The position numbers and the translations under genes were made by a program. Below the pieces are notes generated by a model. The model had not been told where the DNA came from and did not search any database. It saw only the letters and a program-made list of their open reading frames with translations. Of a DNA stretch of 9,743 bases, positions 6,771 to 9,743 are shown piece by piece (the first letter of the stretch is position 1; each line of letters begins with the position of its first letter). Origin of the DNA: an uncultured Clostridiaceae bacterium (GTDB taxonomy: Bacteria > Bacillota > Clostridia > Clostridiales > Oxobacteraceae); the NCBI GenBank assembly GCA_937900065.1, contig CALCDS010000385.1, positions 1 to 9,743 of the forward strand. Reading direction: 5' to 3'.

Positions 6771-6804
6771 ATATGGCCGCACTGCATTTGCAGCGCGGCC
6801 ATAT
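6771..6804. terminator. Strong hairpin between convergent galT and the oxidoreductase gene
   Basis: A GC-rich 16-bp stem (6771-6786 with 6789-6804), with one mismatch and a two-base loop centre, contains GGCCGC/GCGGCC. It lies 24 bases after the galT stop and 14 bases from the stop of the opposing gene. Neither side has a good T tract (ATCTTCAT on +, TTTATAGG on -), so termination may rely mainly on the stem. It probably serves both strands. Confidence 0.7.
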
Positions 6805-6818
6805 CTTCATAATCCTAT

Positions 6819-7931
6819 TTATATAATTTTTACCGCTTTTCCTCCATTTTCAGCAGATTCATATGCAGCCTTTAATATTAGAGAGGATTGGTATGAGTCT
6901 TCAAAGCAGGCAGGAGTTATGTATTTTAATTTGCGGCCCTGAAGTTTTAAGATAAAGCTGTATATGGAAGCCATATGAGCATTCATCATCCACCCAAGCG
7001 AAAATTTAGACGGAGGCATCAAAAGAGCGATGTCATCTTCCACATCAAAGTATTTTTTAAAATCGCCTTTCAACCATGTATTATCTTTAAGCAGATATAC
7101 AACAGGCCATTCAAAATCCTTTCCATCCACTGTTATGGAGCCTTCAGTGCCGAATACCTGAAAGATTATATCATCACCATGGCCTGCAGCCATCCTGGAT
7201 ACCTCCAATGTCCCGGTTATGCCGGGTTTAAGAACTAAATCCAAATGTGCAAAATCATCCACATCAACATCCATATATCCTTCCTTGCAAGGCCTCTTTT
7301 TTATAACTGTGGAAGTTATTGCTCTGGTTTCAACTATGTCGCCAAGTATATATCTGACAAGGTCGATCATGTGTATTCCCAAATCGACCAGCGCTCCTCC
7401 AGAGCTTTTATCCTTGCGAAGCCTCCATGATATTGGCCTTTTGGGATCAAGATAGCTTTGGTGGTACATATGGCAGTTGAAATTGATCACATTGCCTATG
7501 ACTCCGTCTTCTATCAAGCGTTTTGTCCTCGATACTGCCGGATAAAATCTCATCATCAAAGCCACTTGATTTGTAATCTTATTGTCATCGGCAAGCTGCA
7601 CGAGATACTTTTCCTCATCTGATATGCCGCTTAAAGGTTTTTCACAATATATGTTTTTAATGCCCATGCCGACTGCTTTTTTTATCTGTTCTTTATGTAC
7701 AAAATTTGGAGAACAGATATCGAGCATATCGGTATCATACAGGTCTTCTATATTGTTGGTATGAATTTGAAAACCGGTAATGTGTTTATCAAGCGATTTT
7801 GAAGTTAGAAGTTTGTAAAGGTTTATGCTGCAGCCGATATCCTCATGGCAAAGAGGCAGGCATTTGTAAGCGAGCGTATGATATTTTCCAATCGTGCCGA
7901 AACCGGAAAGTGAAACATTTATTTTATCCAT
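6819..7931 (-). CDS. Gfo/Idh/MocA-family NAD(P)-dependent oxidoreductase, substrate unknown
   Basis: A 370-residue cytoplasmic dehydrogenase. The N-terminal Rossmann fold has the dinucleotide loop SGFGTIGKYH (9-18), then DICSPNFVHKEQI (71-83) and the family motif YCEKPLSG (95-102) with Lys98 contacting cofactor and substrate. The C-terminal sheet domain begins near 130; SGGALVDLGIHMIDLVRY (177-194) carries the conserved Asp183 and His187. The family oxidises or reduces sugars, inositols and sugar derivatives; the closeness of galKT suggests a sugar substrate, but it is a separate, convergent unit and the link is inference. AAAGGGGG (7947-7940) lies 8 bases before ATG 7931 and fixes the start. 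Promoter elements in the AT-rich 7932-8040 are not clear enough to call on this strand. Confidence 0.88.
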   Translation of the reverse strand: MDKINVSLSGFGTIGKYHTLAYKCLPLCHEDIGCSINLYKLLTSKSLDKHITGFQIHTNNIEDLYDTDMLDICSPNFVHKEQIKKAVGMGIKNIYCEKPLSGISDEEKYLVQLADDNKITNQVALMMRFYPAVSRTKRLIEDGVIGNVINFNCHMYHQSYLDPKRPISWRLRKDKSSGGALVDLGIHMIDLVRYILGDIVETRAITSTVIKKRPCKEGYMDVDVDDFAHLDLVLKPGITGTLEVSRMAAGHGDDIIFQVFGTEGSITVDGKDFEWPVVYLLKDNTWLKGDFKKYFDVEDDIALLMPPSKFSLGWMMNAHMASIYSFILKLQGRKLKYITPACFEDSYQSSLILKAAYESAENGGKAVKII

Positions 7932-8046
7932 ATGGTTTACCCCCTTTAATAATACTGTATATTATTTTGTTTTAATATGCCATATAAATTTAATAGGGTT
8001 ATAATTTATTATAGAATGCAGTATATATAACAATCTGGTAATTTCA

Positions 8047-8055
8047 TGGTATAAT
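8047..8055 (+). promoter_or_regulatory. Extended -10 promoter of glcT
   Basis: TGG followed by TATAAT (8047-8055) is an extended -10 element. The best -35 at 17-bp spacing, ATAACA (8027-8032), is weak, as is usual for extended -10 promoters. Transcription would begin near 8062, about 53 bases before the start codon. No RAT-like sequence or hairpin terminator was seen in this leader, so glcT does not seem to be controlled by its own product. Confidence 0.55.
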
Positions 8056-8114
8056 CATAATGTTGTATCATACTTTCTCATATAGGTTTATGCTTCATGA
8101 TGGGAGGCATTGGT

Positions 8115-8954
8115 ATGGATACTGAAGAATACAGGATTACCAAGATACTGAACAACAATGTCGTGCTTGCGCTGCAGCATGGCAAAGAAAAGATAATATT
8201 TTCCAGAGGCATAGGATTCAAAGGCCATGTTGGCAGTACAATAGGCAATGATATGACAATAGAAAAAATCTTTTCCCTTGATGACAAAGAGAACTCCAAT
8301 AGGTTCAATGAGCTTATTGAAAGAGTCGATGGAAGTATCGTAGGACTTTGCGAAGAAGTAATATATATGATAGACAAGGAATTGGGAGAAGAACTGGATG
8401 AGAAAATACATATCGCTCTGACTGATCATATAGCATTCACGTTGATGAGGCTTAAGGAAAACAATGAAATAACAAACCCGTTTCTTATTGAAACCCAGAC
8501 ACTATATAAAAAAGAATTTGAAGTAGCCAAAAAGGTAATATCGGTTCTGGAAAAGCGCACTGGAATAGATATACCTGACGGCGAGGTAGGCTTCATAGCG
8601 CTTCATATACACTCTGCAAGAAACAAAGGAAAGCTTTCAAATACGATCAAATGCGCCTTCATTACAAGCTCAATAGCAGAACTCATAGAAGACGAGTTTA
8701 GGATACATATAGACAGGGATTCACTCGACTATGCCAGATTCATAATTCATGTCCAATTTGCAATAAAACGTCTGATGAGCAATTCCCCCATAAAAAACGG
8801 TCTGCTGGATACCATACGCAAACAGTGCAGTGAGTCGTATAAGGTAGCTGTAAAGGCTGCGGGACTGATTGAAAATGAGCTTGGAATCAAAGTGGTTCCG
8901 GATGAAATAGGATATATAGCCATCCATATAGAAAAATTGAGGAGTGCGTCATGA
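8115..8954 (+). CDS. glcT: BglG-family transcriptional antiterminator, GlcT type
   Basis: A 279-residue RNA-binding antiterminator whose activity is set by PTS phosphorylation. The RNA-binding (CAT) domain is residues 1-60, with ITKILNNNVVLAL (8-20) and RGIGFKG (31-37). Two PRD domains follow, each with two conserved His: PRD1 His105 (ALTDHIAF) and His164 (GFIALHIHSA), PRD2 His212 (FIIHVQF) and His271 (GYIAIHIEKL). RGIGFKG, HIALTDHIAFTL and NPFLIETQTLY resemble Bacillus GlcT more than LicT or SacY as I remember them. A GlcT-like RNA target lies before the EIIA gene 0.6 kb away. In the known scheme, the glucose permease EIICB phosphorylates and inactivates GlcT when glucose is absent. GGGAGG (8102-8107) selects ATG 8115 over in-frame ATGs at 8097 and 8100. 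The last five codons overlap the terminator shared with the EIIA gene. Confidence 0.88.
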   Translation: MDTEEYRITKILNNNVVLALQHGKEKIIFSRGIGFKGHVGSTIGNDMTIEKIFSLDDKENSNRFNELIERVDGSIVGLCEEVIYMIDKELGEELDEKIHIALTDHIAFTLMRLKENNEITNPFLIETQTLYKKEFEVAKKVISVLEKRTGIDIPDGEVGFIALHIHSARNKGKLSNTIKCAFITSSIAELIEDEFRIHIDRDSLDYARFIIHVQFAIKRLMSNSPIKNGLLDTIRKQCSESYKVAVKAAGLIENELGIKVVPDEIGYIAIHIEKLRSAS

Positions 8955-8966
8955 CTCCTCTATTTT
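8939..8966. terminator. Bidirectional terminator shared by glcT and the EIIA gene
   Basis: GAGGAGT (8939-8945) pairs with ACTCCTC (8954-8960) around an 8-base loop. On + it is followed by TATTTT (8961-8966), and on - by AATTTTTC (8938-8931). Thus it can end both transcripts. It lies inside coding sequence: the left arm is in the last codons of glcT, and the right arm includes the final base of the glcT stop and of the opposing EIIA stop. Confidence 0.72.
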
Positions 8967-9439
8967 AAACTATAAGTTATTATTCTATCTATCCCGGATG
9001 TTACATTGGCATCAACTATTGGATTTAAATTATCGATTAGATTTATATTTGTTATTAGAACAGGCGTTATCAGCGAGCGGCCGCTTGATAAAATGGCATC
9101 GCGATCAACTCTAACCACCGGATCGCCAGCCTTCACGCGAGTTCCCTGTTCGGCAAGCCTTTCAAATCCTTTTCCCTCCAGCTCTACCGTATCGATGCCT
9201 ATATGAACGAGAACCTCGAGCCCATTATCGAGAGTCACTCCGAACGCATGATTTGTCCTGAACACTAGAGTCAATACTCCATCGGCAGGCGCTACTATGG
9301 TATCTCCCGTAGACTCAATGGCCACCCCGTCTCCCGCAAGCCTCTTGGCAAATACATCATCCGGAACATCGCTTAAATCAACCGTTCTGCCTGTGACCGG
9401 GGCAACAAGGCTGTAAATTTTCTTAAATAAACCTAGCAT
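8960..9439 (-). CDS. Stand-alone glucose-type PTS EIIA protein (EIIA-Glc/Crr-like)
   Basis: A 159-residue soluble PTS phosphocarrier that takes phosphate from HPr and passes it to an EIIB domain of a glucose-family permease. The single EIIA domain shows the usual blocks: LVAPVTGRTVDLSDVPD (11-27), GDGVAIEST (37-45), PADGVLTLVF (51-60), TNHAFGV (62-68) with His64, and VLVHIGIDTVELEGKGF (76-92) with phosphorylated His79. It is full length and carries no EIIB or EIIC domain, so the partner permease must be encoded elsewhere. AGGAGG nine bases before ATG 9439 fixes the start; an in-frame ATG at 9529 has no such site and would add 30 residues unlike the family. A consensus promoter, a RAT and a terminator precede it. 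The gene looks richer in G+C than its neighbours and contains an eight-base GCGGCCGC site (9078-9085). Confidence 0.92.
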   Translation of the reverse strand: MLGLFKKIYSLVAPVTGRTVDLSDVPDDVFAKRLAGDGVAIESTGDTIVAPADGVLTLVFRTNHAFGVTLDNGLEVLVHIGIDTVELEGKGFERLAEQGTRVKAGDPVVRVDRDAILSSGRSLITPVLITNINLIDNLNPIVDANVTSGIDRIITYSLK

Positions 9440-9560
9440 GTTTGAATTCCTCCTGTGAAGATTTAGTTGATACATTCCTTCAATTGCCGAAATTTCATGT
9501 TCAGGTGAGTGAAACCTTTCAATCCTCATCCACTTGAAAAGATGATAGCTATCTTATAAT

Positions 9561-9595
9561 CAAACAAAAAGGGCATGAGAATCGCAACTCATGCC
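9561..9595 (-). terminator. Intrinsic terminator in the leader of the EIIA gene
   Basis: On the minus strand GGCATGAG (9595-9588), an 8-base loop and CTCATGCC (9579-9572) form a perfect 8-bp stem followed by CTTTTTGTTTG (9571-9561). It lies between the promoter and the gene, 121 bases before the start codon, so it must be bypassed for the gene to be expressed. Its 5' arm is also the 3' side of the RAT, so only one of the two structures can form. Confidence 0.87.
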
Positions 9596-9615
9596 TGATA
9601 TTTCAGTTACACGTT
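9586..9615 (-). promoter_or_regulatory. Ribonucleic antiterminator (RAT) of GlcT type
   Basis: The minus strand reads ACGTGTAACTGA, four bases, then TCAGGCATGAGT. CTGA/TCAG form the upper stem and CGTG/CATG the lower stem, separated by an asymmetric internal loop, which is the RAT architecture bound by CAT-domain proteins. The wording (GTGT-ACTGA and TCAGGCATGAGT) closely recalls the ptsG RAT of Bacillus subtilis. GlcT binding would stabilise this hairpin and stop the terminator from forming. The RAT lies at the very start of the transcript (start near 9617). Confidence 0.82.
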
Positions 9616-9623
9616 ACAAGGCC

Positions 9624-9652
9624 ATTATAAAGCTTGAAGTCAAAAATGTCAA
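9624..9652 (-). promoter_or_regulatory. Consensus sigma-A promoter of the EIIA gene
   Basis: The minus strand has TTGACA (9652-9647), exactly 17 bases, and TATAAT (9629-9624): a full match to both hexamers at the best spacing. Transcription should start near 9617. Such a strong promoter suits a gene whose expression is gated afterwards by antitermination. Confidence 0.87.
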
Positions 9653-9743
9653 TTATAGATACAATTGAGGCATTAAAATATGGATTTTCTCAATTATCAA
9701 ATTAAGTTCCACCCCTTATTCTCTTAAAGTGGAAGTTACCCTG
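9653..9743. other. AT-rich end of window without a recognised gene
   Basis: No coding region of note is seen here. Two inverted repeats occur: AATTGAG/CTCAATT (9663-9669 and 9689-9695), and a 9-bp pair with one mismatch (9704-9712 and 9729-9737) containing TTCCAC/GTGGAA. They could belong to the end of the next gene's transcription unit beyond the window or to control upstream of the EIIA promoter; neither can be settled from the sequence. The 304 bases from 9440 to 9743 thus hold the EIIA leader, terminator, RAT, promoter and this stretch. Confidence 0.3.

Noticed and set aside
7958..7979. Possible third PadR-type site, TATATTA-N8-TAATATG
   Set aside because: The spacer is 8 rather than 10 bases, one half-site base differs, and there is no matching promoter geometry. 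The stretch is so AT-rich that chance is likely.
8020..8114. RAT or attenuator in the glcT leader
   Set aside because: No GTTACTG...CAGGCA-like sequence or hairpin with a T tract was found between the promoter and start.
8088..8429. Minus-strand open frames over the start of glcT
   Set aside because: They run antisense to a clearly recognised gene; the amino acid composition is low-complexity and no start signal is seen.
8115..8954. Antiterminator as LicT/BglG for beta-glucosides
   Set aside because: No beta-glucoside genes are nearby, motif wording fits GlcT better, and the nearby RAT resembles the ptsG type rather than the licT type.
9440..9529. In-frame 30-residue N-terminal extension of the EIIA protein from ATG 9529
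   Set aside because: There is no ribosome binding site at 9529, the added residues do not resemble the family, and AGGAGG lies ideally before ATG 9439, giving the usual EIIA length.
1..9743. CRISPR array, tRNA or rRNA genes, transposase genes
   Set aside because: No regularly spaced repeats, no cloverleaf-like or rRNA-like sequence and no transposase motifs were seen on either strand.

Overview
The window looks like a chromosomal segment of an anaerobic, endospore-forming, low-GC Gram-positive bacterium (class Clostridia or a close relative). The evidence is an AT-rich sequence with strong GGAGG-type ribosome binding sites, a small [FeFe]-hydrogenase (anaerobe), a CwlD-type spore-cortex amidase (sporulation), a type-2 GalT typical of Firmicutes, and a GlcT-type antiterminator with its RNA target. 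No RNA genes, CRISPR array, insertion sequence or phage genes were recognised.

Layout. (1) 1-1388: a PadR-family repressor gene and an SGNH/GDSL hydrolase gene, both on +. Each has its own promoter, and the two promoters are built alike: a -35 box, then at once a 24-bp palindrome TATATTA-N10-TAATATA whose right arm covers the -10 box. This suggests an autoregulated PadR that also controls the hydrolase. A 44-bp perfect palindrome between the genes is probably a terminator. (2) 1600-2949: an [FeFe]-hydrogenase resembling group B, with the variant TSCCCPIW motif, on +. It converges without a visible terminator on (3) cwlD (3779-2961, -). (4) 3780-4018: a divergent control region with a sigma-E-like promoter for cwlD, an odd nested hairpin followed by a T tract, and a galK promoter with an 18-bp inverted repeat at its expected start point. 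(5) 4019-6746: galK-galT, a tight Leloir-pathway operon without galE. It converges through a strong hairpin on (6) a Gfo/Idh/MocA oxidoreductase (7931-6819, -) of unknown substrate. (7) 8115-9743: glcT (+) facing a stand-alone glucose-type EIIA gene (9439-8960, -). The EIIA gene has a consensus sigma-A promoter, an RNA antiterminator (RAT) and an overlapping intrinsic terminator. The two genes meet at one compact bidirectional terminator inside the last codons of glcT.

How the genes work together. Positions 4019-6746 and 8115-9439 concern sugar use: galactose phosphorylation and uridylyl transfer, and glucose-type PTS phosphotransfer under antitermination control. The best-supported regulatory story is the GlcT/RAT/terminator/EIIA circuit, in which every part except the PTS permease is visible. 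The least described is the PadR/SGNH pair with matched operators; its physiological role cannot be read from the sequence.
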